Under the pieces are notes generated by a model. It was not told where the DNA came from and did no database searches. It saw nothing but the letters and a program-made list of their open reading frames with translations. Shown in pieces: positions 34,609 to 43,500 of a stretch of 64,000 bases of DNA (its first letter is position 1; each line of letters opens with the position of its first letter). Made by a program: the position numbers and the translations under genes. Where the stretch lies: positions 62,001 to 126,000 of the forward strand of contig NZ_JAGPYK010000004.1 in NCBI RefSeq assembly GCF_018070045.1, read 5' to 3'. Source of the stretch: Micromonospora sp. U21. Its GTDB lineage: Bacteria > Actinomycetota > Actinomycetes > Mycobacteriales > Micromonosporaceae.

Positions 34609-34700
34609 CGGCGGGTGGCGGGGCCAAGGGGGTTGGCTCCGTCACCCGCCGCTCTTTTCCGCCCGGACGGCGGTTCACCCGGATCAGGTGAACCGCCGTC
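34609..34700 (+). terminator. Two hairpins downstream of htrA
   Basis: CGGCGGGTG (34609-34617) pairs with CACCCGCCG (34643-34651), followed by CTCTTTT, as in an intrinsic terminator. A second, perfect 14-bp stem follows: GACGGCGGTTCACC (34666-34679) with GGTGAACCGCCGTC (34687-34700), loop of 7. They separate htrA from the BON-domain gene. Confidence 0.75.
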
Positions 34701-34757
34701 ACCCGTACGGCAGGCACATTCGGCAGGCGAGCCGGCGACGTACGGGGGTGGATTGCC

Positions 34758-35429
34758 ATGAGCACGGCGACGGATGTCCGCGACGACCAGCGGATCCAGC
34801 GCGACGTTCTGGCCGAGCTGGCCTGGGATGCGCGGCTGCAACCCAACGAGATCGGCGTGACCGTCGACCAGGGTGTGGTCACCCTGACCGGATTCGTGGA
34901 CGGGGCCGCACGCGGTTGGGCGGCGATCCGCTGCGCGCAGCGGGTCCGCGGGGTCCGGGCGGTGGCCGACGAGATCGAGGTGCGGCTGCCGGGCACACCG
35001 GGGCGTACCGACGCCGAGATCGCCATCGCCGCCAGCCGGGCGCTGGAGTGGGACAGCTTCGTGCCGGCCGAACGGCTGGACGTGACCGTGGCCAACGGCT
35101 GGCTGATGCTGCGCGGTGAGGTCGAGTTCGGGTGGCAGCGCCGCACCGCCGAGGGCGAACTACGCCGGTTGGACGGCGTGCGGGGGATAACCAACCTGGT
35201 CGAGGTGCGTCCGCCGGCGCCACCGGCCGGTGAGCGGCTGCGACGGGACGTCCAGCGCGCGCTGCTGCGCACGATCGGCGCCGATCGGGTGACGGTCGAG
35301 GTGGACGGCGACACGCTGGTGCTCGCCGGGGTGGTCCGCTCGTGGTGGGAACGCGACCAGGTCGAGCGGGTGGCCTGGTCCGCGCCGGGGGTGCGGGACG
35401 TCCACGACCAGCTGCTGGTCGGCGGGTGA
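34758..35429 (+). CDS. Triple BON-domain protein
   Basis: A 223-residue soluble protein built from three BON repeats (about 10-75, 80-148 and 155-222). Each has the pattern VTVDQGVVTLTGFV, VTVANGWLMLRGEV or VEVDGDTLVLAGVV, with a Gly at the turn, and a following helix ending in GVRAVADEI, GVRGITNLV or GVRDVHDQL. BON domains are thought to bind phospholipid or other membranes. There is no signal peptide. Location after htrA suggests an envelope or stress role, by inference only. Confidence 0.82.
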   Translation: MSTATDVRDDQRIQRDVLAELAWDARLQPNEIGVTVDQGVVTLTGFVDGAARGWAAIRCAQRVRGVRAVADEIEVRLPGTPGRTDAEIAIAASRALEWDSFVPAERLDVTVANGWLMLRGEVEFGWQRRTAEGELRRLDGVRGITNLVEVRPPAPPAGERLRRDVQRALLRTIGADRVTVEVDGDTLVLAGVVRSWWERDQVERVAWSAPGVRDVHDQLLVGG

Positions 35430-35529
35430 CCGTCCGTCCTGTCCGGTTTACCGCCGACGGCACGGGGAAACCGCCGCGGACCATTCCGACCGGCGGCGAC
35501 ACCGGACCGGGGAGCAACGGGGAGGACTC

Positions 35530-36642
35530 GTGGCCGTGAACCACCCGCCCGCCGCCCGTGCCTCGGAGCGGCCATTGCGCATCGCGATGGTGGTGCCGCC
35601 GTGGCTGTCCGTACCGCCGCCCGGATACGGCGGCCTCGAGCAGGTGGTCGCCGGGCTGGTGGACGCGCTGACCGGGCACGGACACGAGGTGACGCTGTTC
35701 GGTGCCGGCGGACACCACGGCACCGCCGCCGGCGACTTCGTCTCCACCGTTCCCGAGGTCCAGTACGCGCGACTCGGCGAGTCGTTGCCCGAGCTGGCCC
35801 ACCTGGCCCGGGTGAATCGGATGATCAACGCAGACGATTTCGACGTGATCCACGACCACACCACGATCGGCCCACTCGTGGCCGGTCGCCGGGCCGTGCC
35901 GACGGTGGCGACGGTGCACGGCAACCCGGTCGGGGAGTACGGCGACGTGCTCGGCGAGGTCGACCGCGACGTCGCCCTGGTGGCCATCTCGCACGCCCAG
36001 CGCCGGCTCAACCCGGTCCTGCCCTGGGCGGGCACCGTGCACAACGCGCTGGACCTGCGCGGGTTTCCGCGCAAGACCGCACCTGGCCCCGGGCCGGTGC
36101 TGTGGCTGGCCCGGTTCAGCCCGGACAAGGGCCCGGACGTCGCCATCCGGGCGTGCCGGGCGGCCGGGCTGCCACTGCTGCTGGCGGGCAAGTGCAACGA
36201 GCCGGCCGAACGCCAGTACTACGAGCAGGTCGTCGCCCCGCTGGTCGGCGACGACGTGACCGTCGTGTTCAACGCCGGCCGCGCGGAGACTCTGCGGATG
36301 CTGGTCGACGCCCGCTGCCTGATCATGCCGATCCAGTGGGAGGAGCCGTTCGGCATGGTGATGCTGGAGGCGATGGCCACCGGCACTCCGGTGGTCGCCT
36401 TCGACCGTGGCGCGGTGCCGGAGCTGGTCCGGCCCGGGGTGACCGGCCTGTTCTGCGAGCGGCCGGAGGAGCTACCCGCGGCGTTGCGGGCGGCGAAGGG
36501 GCTGGACCCGGCGGCCTGCGTGGCACACGTCGCGGAGAACTTCTCGATCGAGCGGTTGGCGTACGGCTACGAGGAGATCTTCCGACGTTTCCTCGCCCGC
36601 CAGCACGACGTCCGCGAGTCGGTCCGGGTGGCGGCCCGCTGA
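35530..36642 (+). CDS. Glycosyltransferase family 4
   Basis: A 370-residue GT-B enzyme. GYGGLEQVVAGLVDAL is the N-terminal acceptor-side loop, DVIHDHTTIGPL the hinge region, and EEPFGMVMLEAMATGTPVVAFDRGAVPELV the donor-binding E-x7-E signature. It transfers a nucleotide-activated sugar with retention; acceptor and sugar are unknown. The GTG at 35530 has GGGGAGGA upstream. It is convergent with the kinase gene, 21 bases apart. Confidence 0.85.
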   Translation: MAVNHPPAARASERPLRIAMVVPPWLSVPPPGYGGLEQVVAGLVDALTGHGHEVTLFGAGGHHGTAAGDFVSTVPEVQYARLGESLPELAHLARVNRMINADDFDVIHDHTTIGPLVAGRRAVPTVATVHGNPVGEYGDVLGEVDRDVALVAISHAQRRLNPVLPWAGTVHNALDLRGFPRKTAPGPGPVLWLARFSPDKGPDVAIRACRAAGLPLLLAGKCNEPAERQYYEQVVAPLVGDDVTVVFNAGRAETLRMLVDARCLIMPIQWEEPFGMVMLEAMATGTPVVAFDRGAVPELVRPGVTGLFCERPEELPAALRAAKGLDPAACVAHVAENFSIERLAYGYEEIFRRFLARQHDVRESVRVAAR

Positions 36643-36663
36643 CCGGTGCCGCCGTGGCCCGGA

Positions 36664-38121
36664 TCAGACCCGGGCGGCACCCAGCTCGGCGATGGCGGCG
36701 TCCAGCCGCTCCGCGTACGCCGGGCTGAGGCCGCCCTCACCGAGTCGGACCGTGACCTTCTCGCGCAGCCGGGCGACCGGCGGGGTCAGCTCGTTCCGGC
36801 CGGAGCCGACCGCGGCGGTCAGGTTACGCAGCTCGTTGCGCAGGTCAAGGCCAACGTCGGCGCGGATCTCCCCGGCGGCCAACCCGGCGCTGATCAGCGC
36901 GTCGACCCGGTTGGCGGCCTCCACCAGCGTGCCCGGCCCGGCGGCGGGCGAGCCGGTGCTCCGCCCCGCGGACGGCGTCGCCGCCGGACGGGACGGCCCG
37001 GTGCCCGGCGGGCCGCTCGACCCGGTCGGCACCGGCCCGGCAGTGGGCTGCGTCCGCGGTGTCTCCCGCTGCTCGGGCAGCAGGGCCGCGACGGTCAGCG
37101 CCACGCCGACCGCCAGGACCGCCGGAATCAGCAGCAGCGCCGGCCGCCGGCGGGACCGGGCCGGCCCGCCATCGTCCGGATCCGGTACGGCTGCTCCGCC
37201 GCCCGGTCCCGTCGCCCTTTCGCCGCCGGCCACCGGGACGGGGGTTGCCGGCGGAAGGGCCAGCGTGGGTGCCGCGGTGGTGTCCGCCGGCAGCAGGTGG
37301 TCACGCAGCACAGTGGCGACCTGCCGGGCGGTCGGCCGGTCGGCCGGATCCCGGGCCAGGCTGCGCAGGCAGATCCGGGCCACCGTCGGGGGCAGCTCCG
37401 GCAGCCCGGCCAGCGTCGGCGGTGGGCCGCTGTCCAGCGCGTCGCTGAGCTGCTCCCAGGTGTCCGCCGGGTAGGGGACCCGCCCGGTCAGGGCCTCGTG
37501 CAGCAGCACGCCGAGCGAGTACACGTCGGTCGCGGGCTGGGCGGGCGCGCCGTCGAGCCGTTCCGGAGCCACGTACGCCGGGGTGCCGAACGTGCCGCCG
37601 TCCTCGTCCTCGTCGGGAGCGCCGATCCGGGTGGCGATGCCGAAGTCGAGGACCTTGACGCCCACCCAGGTCATCATCACGTTGGCCGGGGTGATGTCCC
37701 GGTGCACGATGCCGAGCCGGTGCGCGGCGGCCAGCGCGTCCGCGACCTGCGCGCCGACCTGGACCGCCTCGGCCCACGGCAGCGGACCCTCGGTGAGCCG
37801 TAGCTTCAACTCCTCACCGTTGAGGAGCTCCATCACCACGAAGGAGGTGATGGCGCCGTCCGGGGCGACGGTTTCGCCGTAGTCGTGCACCGAGGTCACG
37901 TGCGGGTGCACCAGCTGGGCGGCGGCCCGCGCCTCCTCGCGCACCATGTCCCGGAACCGGGCGTCCGCGGCCAGCGACGGTGCGAGTACCTTGAGCGCGA
38001 CGACGCGGTCCAGCACCTCGTCCCGGGCGCGCCAGATGACCGACATGCCGCCGGCGCCGATCTGGTCGAGAAGCCGGTACCTGCGGTCCAGCAACCGGCC
38101 CGGATGCAGTGCTGCCTTCAC
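36664..38121 (-). CDS. Membrane Ser/Thr protein kinase without PASTA domains
   Basis: A 485-residue kinase. The kinase domain (about 14-285) has the Gly loop IGAGGMSVIW, catalytic-core Lys in VALKVL, catalytic loop HRDITPANVM, DFGIATR and GTPAYVAPERL. The usual catalytic-loop Lys (HRDxKPxN) is replaced by Thr, seen also in some active bacterial kinases. A Pro/Gly-rich linker leads to one transmembrane helix (about 335-355) and an extracytoplasmic domain of about 75 residues with no PASTA repeat. GTG 38121 was chosen over 38130. It is divergent from the patatin gene. Confidence 0.85.
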   Translation of the reverse strand: MKAALHPGRLLDRRYRLLDQIGAGGMSVIWRARDEVLDRVVALKVLAPSLAADARFRDMVREEARAAAQLVHPHVTSVHDYGETVAPDGAITSFVVMELLNGEELKLRLTEGPLPWAEAVQVGAQVADALAAAHRLGIVHRDITPANVMMTWVGVKVLDFGIATRIGAPDEDEDGGTFGTPAYVAPERLDGAPAQPATDVYSLGVLLHEALTGRVPYPADTWEQLSDALDSGPPPTLAGLPELPPTVARICLRSLARDPADRPTARQVATVLRDHLLPADTTAAPTLALPPATPVPVAGGERATGPGGGAAVPDPDDGGPARSRRRPALLLIPAVLAVGVALTVAALLPEQRETPRTQPTAGPVPTGSSGPPGTGPSRPAATPSAGRSTGSPAAGPGTLVEAANRVDALISAGLAAGEIRADVGLDLRNELRNLTAAVGSGRNELTPPVARLREKVTVRLGEGGLSPAYAERLDAAIAELGAARV

Positions 38122-38284
38122 GGATCGCACCTGCCTCGGGGTGGGAGCGGTATCAGGTTGCGCGAATGTCTCCCGACTGTCAACGGTCGTCACTGCCCGC
38201 CACCGATCCGCGGCGGGTGGGTGCGTCCACCACCGCGCGGCGGTGGCCGACCGGTCGGCGCAGGCCCGTGCCAGGATGGGTGGC

Positions 38285-39118
38285 ATGGCGGGGGGACCGG
38301 TGGCGTTCGTACTCGGGGGCGGGGGAGTGCTCGGCGCGGTCGAGGTGGGCATGTTGCGTGCCCTGTTCCGCGCCGGGATCCAACCCGACATGGTGCTCGG
38401 CACCTCGATCGGCGCGGTCAACGGCGCGCTGGTCGCGGCCGACCCGTCGGAGGCGGTGACCGACCGGCTGGTCCGGCTCTGGGCATCGCCGGAGGCCAGC
38501 GAGGTGTACGGCGACTCGGTCGCGCGGCAGCTGCGCCGCTTCGCCGCCCGGACCCACCTGCACTCGCCCCGGCCGCTTCGCCGCCTGCTCGAATCCGAGC
38601 TGGGGGTGGACACCACCTTCGCCGACCTGCGGGTGCCGTTCCGCTGCTGCGCCGCGCACATCGAGCGGGCCGCCGAGCACTGGTTCGACAGCGGCCCGGT
38701 GGTGCCCGCCGTGCTGGCATCGGCCTCGGTGCCGGGCCTGCTCCCGCCCACCGAGATCGACGGTGCGCACTATGTGGACGGTGGCATCGTCAACTCCATC
38801 CCGATCGGCGAGGCGGTGGCGGTGGGCGCCACCCAGATCTTCGTTCTCCAGGTGGGCCGGATCGAACGGGAGCTGACGCCGCCCCGGCGGCCGTGGGAGA
38901 TCGCGCAGGTCGCGTTCGAGATCTCCCGCCGGCACCGGTTCTTCCGGGAGCTGGCCGCGCTGCCCGCAGGGGTGGAGGTGCACGTCCTGCCGACCGGGGG
39001 GCTGAATCCGCGCGACGACACCCCGTGGGCGTACCGCGACATGGCCGCGGTGGGGCGGCGGATCAGCCGCGCGTACACCGCCTCCCGGCGCTACATCGCG
39101 ACCCACGTGGAGCGGTGA
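38285..39118 (+). CDS. Patatin-like phospholipase
   Basis: A 277-residue hydrolase with the Ser-Asp dyad: oxyanion loop LGGGGVLGA, nucleophile Ser41 in GTSIGA, and Asp165 in VDGGI. It probably cleaves acyl chains from phospholipids or acylglycerols. No signal peptide or membrane helix is seen. CAGGAT lies 7 bases before the ATG (leaderless). The stop overlaps the ATG of an acyltransferase by one base (TGATG), suggesting the two act in one deacylation-reacylation cycle. Confidence 0.85.
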   Translation: MAGGPVAFVLGGGGVLGAVEVGMLRALFRAGIQPDMVLGTSIGAVNGALVAADPSEAVTDRLVRLWASPEASEVYGDSVARQLRRFAARTHLHSPRPLRRLLESELGVDTTFADLRVPFRCCAAHIERAAEHWFDSGPVVPAVLASASVPGLLPPTEIDGAHYVDGGIVNSIPIGEAVAVGATQIFVLQVGRIERELTPPRRPWEIAQVAFEISRRHRFFRELAALPAGVEVHVLPTGGLNPRDDTPWAYRDMAAVGRRISRAYTASRRYIATHVER

Positions 39119-40134
39119 TGCCGCTGCCGCCCAGGTGGCTGCGCCGGTTGCTGCTCGCCCCCGGCGTGGTGCTGCTCGCGGTCACCGTGGTGACCACCCT
39201 GCCGATCTGGGCGTTGCTCGCCGCGGCCGCCTCCCCGCTGGTCCCGGGCCGGTTGCGCCCGCTGCGGCTGTTCTGGATCGGCTGCGTCTACCTGGTCTGG
39301 GACGCCGTCGCGCTGCTCGCGCTCTTCGTGCTCTGGGTCGCCTCCGGCTTCGGCTGGCGGAGCCGGTCGCCGGCCTTCCAGCGTGCGCACTACCTGCTGG
39401 CCGGCTGGTTCCTGCGGGTGCTGTTCTGGCAGGCACGCTGGACGCTGCGGCTGCGCATCGACGTGGTCGGCACCGACCCGGACACCGCGCTGCCCGGTCG
39501 GCCCGAGTTGGTGCTCTGCCGGCACGCCGGGCCGGGTGACTCGTTCATCCTGATCCACGGGCTGGTCAACTGGTTCAACCGGGAGCCCCGGATCGTGCTC
39601 AAGGACAGCCTCCAGTGGGACCCGGCGATCGATGTGCTGCTCAACCGGCTGCCCAACCGGTTCATCGCGCCGACGCCGGAGCGCGGCGAGGAGACGGTGC
39701 GCCAGGTCGGGCACCTGGCAACCGGCCTGGACGACAACGACGCATTCGTGATCTTCCCGGAGGGCGGCAACTTCACCCCCAAGCGCCGGCTGCGTGCCAT
39801 CGCCCGGCTGCGCTCCCTCGGGCTGGAGCGGATGGCGCTGCGCGCGGAGCGGATGCGGCACGTGCTCGCCCCACAGCCCGGCGGGATGCTCGCCGCGCTG
39901 GACGCCGCCCCGGACGCCGGGGTCATCTTCGTCGCCCACACCGGGCTGGACCGGATGCTCACCGTCGCCGACGTGTGGCGGGAACTGCCGATGGACAAGC
40001 GGATCGTGATGCGGTTCTGGTCGGTGCCGCCGGAGGACGTACCGACCGGACGGCAGGAACGCATCGACTGGCTCTACGACTGGTGGGCGATGATCGACGC
40101 CTGGATCGCGGCCAATCGGGACGGCGCCGCGTAG
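39118..40134 (+). CDS. Membrane acyltransferase, PlsC-like
   Basis: A 338-residue protein with two or three N-terminal membrane helices (about 8-35 and 48-75), then an acyltransferase domain with RHAGPGDSF (an HX4D-type motif) and FPEGGNFTPKRR. This is the lysophospholipid/1-acylglycerol-3-phosphate acyltransferase pattern. It is coupled to the patatin gene. Its stop TAG is itself the first half of the -10 (TAGGGT) of cutA. Confidence 0.75.
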   Translation: MPLPPRWLRRLLLAPGVVLLAVTVVTTLPIWALLAAAASPLVPGRLRPLRLFWIGCVYLVWDAVALLALFVLWVASGFGWRSRSPAFQRAHYLLAGWFLRVLFWQARWTLRLRIDVVGTDPDTALPGRPELVLCRHAGPGDSFILIHGLVNWFNREPRIVLKDSLQWDPAIDVLLNRLPNRFIAPTPERGEETVRQVGHLATGLDDNDAFVIFPEGGNFTPKRRLRAIARLRSLGLERMALRAERMRHVLAPQPGGMLAALDAAPDAGVIFVAHTGLDRMLTVADVWRELPMDKRIVMRFWSVPPEDVPTGRQERIDWLYDWWAMIDAWIAANRDGAA

Positions 40135-40143
40135 GGTGCGGGC

Positions 40144-40464
40144 GTGGACCAGATCTGCGTGGTGACAACGGTGGTGGATGCGCGTTCGGTCGCCGACGTG
40201 CTGGCGGCCGCGGCCGTCGCCGGACGGCTCGCCGCCTGCGCCCAGGTCGGTGGCCAGGTGGACAGCACCTACTGGTGGCGGTCCGGGGTGGAGACCAGCA
40301 CCGAGTGGTCGGTGCAGTTCAAGACCGCACCCGACCGGCTCTCCGCGCTCGTGGACCAGATCCGGGCCAGCCACCCGTACGAGGTTCCGGAGATTCTGGT
40401 GTCCAGAGTGGAGAGTGGCGACCCCGGCTACGCCACCTGGGTGCACGAGCACACCCGTCCCTGA
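40144..40464 (+). CDS. cutA: CutA-like divalent cation tolerance protein
   Basis: A 106-residue small alpha/beta protein, whole length of the family. VAGRLAACAQV, YWWRSGVETSTEW and HPYEVPEILVSRVESGDPGYATWV are the CutA signatures. CutA forms very stable trimers; links to metal tolerance in bacteria are weak, so function is uncertain. TAGGGT ends 6 bases before the GTG. Confidence 0.88.
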   Translation: MDQICVVTTVVDARSVADVLAAAAVAGRLAACAQVGGQVDSTYWWRSGVETSTEWSVQFKTAPDRLSALVDQIRASHPYEVPEILVSRVESGDPGYATWVHEHTRP

Positions 40465-40512
40465 GTACGCGCACTCTGGGCCGCGCCCCGGTGGGGCTTC
40501 CAGAATGACCGC

Positions 40513-43500
40513 GTGGATGACACCGGCTATCCCTGCCCCGCCTGCGGTGCCCCGGCCGACCTGAGCGCCGGTTGCGCCGGCTGCCGCCGCCCGCCTGATC
40601 CGATCGCCGCCGAGGTGGTCCGGCTCGGCCGGGAGGTCGCGCGGCTCGGACCGGAGGTGGAGCGGGCCCGCCGGACGTACGCCGAGCTGGCCGGGCGGCT
40701 CGCGGCCAGTTCCCGGCGGCGGGACGAGTTGGCCGCGATCGTTCGCGCCGGGTTGGCCGCGTCCGTCACGGGGCGTCCGGCGTCGTTCACGGGGCCGGGG
40801 ACGCCCAGCGGCTCGGGGGTGCTCAACGAGCCGGGGTTGCCGGCGCCGGGCGCGGCGGAGACGTCGACCCGGACGGTCCAGGGCCTGCTCTTCGTCCTCG
40901 GTGGACTCCTGCTGGGCACGGCGGCGGTGGTCTTCACCGCGGTGGCCTGGGCGGCGGTGGGGGTCGGTGGACGGGCGCTGATCCTGGCGGCGGTCACCGC
41001 GCTCGCCCTGGCCGCACCGCTGCTGGCGGTCCGCCGAGGGCTGCGCGGCACGGCGGAGACGTTCGCCGCGGTGGGGCTGCTGCTGGTGGTGCTGGACGGC
41101 TACGCGGCCTGGTCGGTGGACCTGGCCGGTGTGGCCGGCTGGCCGGGCAGCAGGTACGCCGCGCTGGTCGGGGGGGCCAGCGCGGCGGTCGCCGCGGCCT
41201 ACGCCCGGTGGAGCCGGTTGACCGGGCCCTGGTTCGCGGCGCTGCTGGCCGCCCAGCCGGTGCTGCCGCTGCTCGCCGTGGAGGCGCGGCCGGGTCCGGG
41301 TGGCTGGGCGCTGGTCCTGCTCGGGGTGGCGCTGCTCGACCTGGCCGTGCTGGCCGGGCTGAGAAACGGGGGAGGGCGAGCCCGGCTGACCGGCCGGGTG
41401 CTGGCCGGGGTCGGGCACGTCGCCGCGTTGGTCGGTGCCGCCGGGTGCGCCCTGGTGCCGCTGCTGCTCGGCCGGGCGGCCGATTCACCGCTGCTGGCCG
41501 GGGTGCCGATGGTGCTGGTCGCGCTGACCGGGCTCGGCGCGGCCGGGCTGGTCGGCGGACGGGCGCTGCGGGCGGTGGCCGCCGGGCTGCTGGTGCCGGT
41601 GCTCGCCGCCGCGCTGCTGCGCCCGGTGGCCGAGCTGCGGCCGTCGTTGCTGCTGGTCGCGGCGGCCACGGCGGCTCTCGGGCTGGCCGGCGCGGTACGG
41701 CTGCTGCCGGTCGGCTGGCGGACCGGCCCGCGCGCCGGGGCGCTGCTGGTCGCGGCGGGGACCGCGCAGATCGCGGTGCTGATCACCGGCGGGCTGGCGG
41801 TCGCCGCCGCCGGCCGGTCGCTGCCGCCCTGGCAGGGTGCCTCGACGGGGCCGGAGCTGGACTGGGGCTGGCAGCTGGCCCCCGCGCTGGCGTTGGCGCT
41901 CGGCGCGACAGCCCTCCTGCTGCCCCGGGACGCGCGGATGCCGCTCGCCACGGCCGGCGCGGCGGCCGTGCTGCTCGCCCTGCCCGCCGGCTGGACGGCC
42001 GCCTGGCCGGCCGTGGTGGCCGTGGACCTTCTCGGCGGGGTCGTGCTGCTGCTCGCCGTGCTGGCCCGACCGGCGCTCCGGCCGACCACGCTGTGCGCCG
42101 GGGCGCTCGGCGGCGCCGTCCTGCTCGGGCACGGCCTGCTGGTGGCCATGGCCGCTCCAGCCGGTGCCCTGGTGGCGCTCGGGACGGTCACCGTGCTCGG
42201 CCTGGCGCTGGCCGTGCGGCGGGCCGCCGGGTCGTCCCGGCGGGTGGCCGGCACGGGCCTGCTGGTCGCGCAGGTCGCGCTGCCCGGGGTCGCCGCGGTG
42301 GCGCTGTTCACCGCGGGCGCGCCGCCCTGGTGGCAGGCCCGGGCCGCGCTGGCCGCCGCGGTCCTGCCGCTGGTCGCGCTGCTCGCGACGCGTCGCCACC
42401 GAGTGGAGCTGACCGGGTACGCGGTGAGCGGTGCCGTGTTCGCGGTGAGCGTGCCCGGGCTGGCGCCGCTGGTCGTGGTGGGGAACGAGCCGCTCGCGCC
42501 GTACGCCGCGCTGGCGGCGCTGGGCGTCGCGCTCGCCGCCCGCTGGGACCTGCCGGTGACCGACGATCAGCCGGACGGGTCGGAGGAGCAGGCCACCGCG
42601 GGGGCGCCGGTAGCCGGCGACCACGAGCCGGACGGGTCGGGGACCCCGGCGGGAGCGCCGATGACCGGTCGCTCCGGCCTGCTGGCGGTGGCCGGCGTCG
42701 TGCTGACGGCGGTCGCCGTGCTGGCGGCGTTGCCGGCGCTGCTGACCGCGCTCACCACGCCGTACGGCAGCCGGGGTCCGGCCTGGTCGAAAGTTCCCAC
42801 GGTCGTCGCCGACCCGACGGCGCTGCCCGGGGCGCTGGCGCTGGTCGTGCTGGCGGTGGCCGCCGTGCTGGCGGTTCGGGGGGTCCGTCCGCCGCTGCTG
42901 CGCGCGCTGCCGTTCGGCGCGGCCGCGCTGCCGGTGCTGCTCGTCGCGGTCGGCGCGCCCTGGCCGGTGCTGCCGGCCGCCGTCCTGCTCGCCGGGGTTG
43001 CCGCGCTGCTGCTCGCCGCGCTGGCCGTGCCCCGCCCGGCGCTCGCGCCGATCGCCGTGCCGGTGGGGGTGGTGCTGACCGCCAGCGGCGTGGCGGGGCT
43101 GCTGGTCACCCGGGCCGGCACCCTTGCCGCCGAGGGCGTCCTGCTGGTGGCGGCGGTGGTCGTCGCCGTCGGAGCGCGGAACGTCGAGGTGCGCGTCACC
43201 GGTTGCCTCGCCGCGGTGGGCGCGGCGTCGGCGCTGGCGGTGACCGCCCCGCTCGCCGGAGGGCTGCCGCTCCGGGCGGCGGCGTACCCGCTGTTGGCGG
43301 TGGCCGCGCTGGTCCTGGCGGTCGCCGCCGCGACCAACCCGCCGGAGTCGGCCCGCGGGAGTTCGTCGGCACGGGCCTGGGTCGGGCGGGTGCTGGATGC
43401 TGCCGCGCAGGCGGTGGCGCTGGTGGCGGTACTGCTCGCCGTCGAGGTGGCGCGGCACATCGCGACCATCTGCGTGCTCTGGGGTGTCGCCGTCGCGCTG

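Noticed and set aside
34666..34700. GTTCACC words considered as a Streptomyces-type PHO box
   Set aside because: They lie in opposite arms of a perfect hairpin rather than as 11-base direct repeats, so a terminator explains them better.
40132..40143. Possible frameshift or fusion between the acyltransferase and cutA
   Set aside because: The TAG stop is clear and the 9-base gap is explained by a -10 overlapping the stop.
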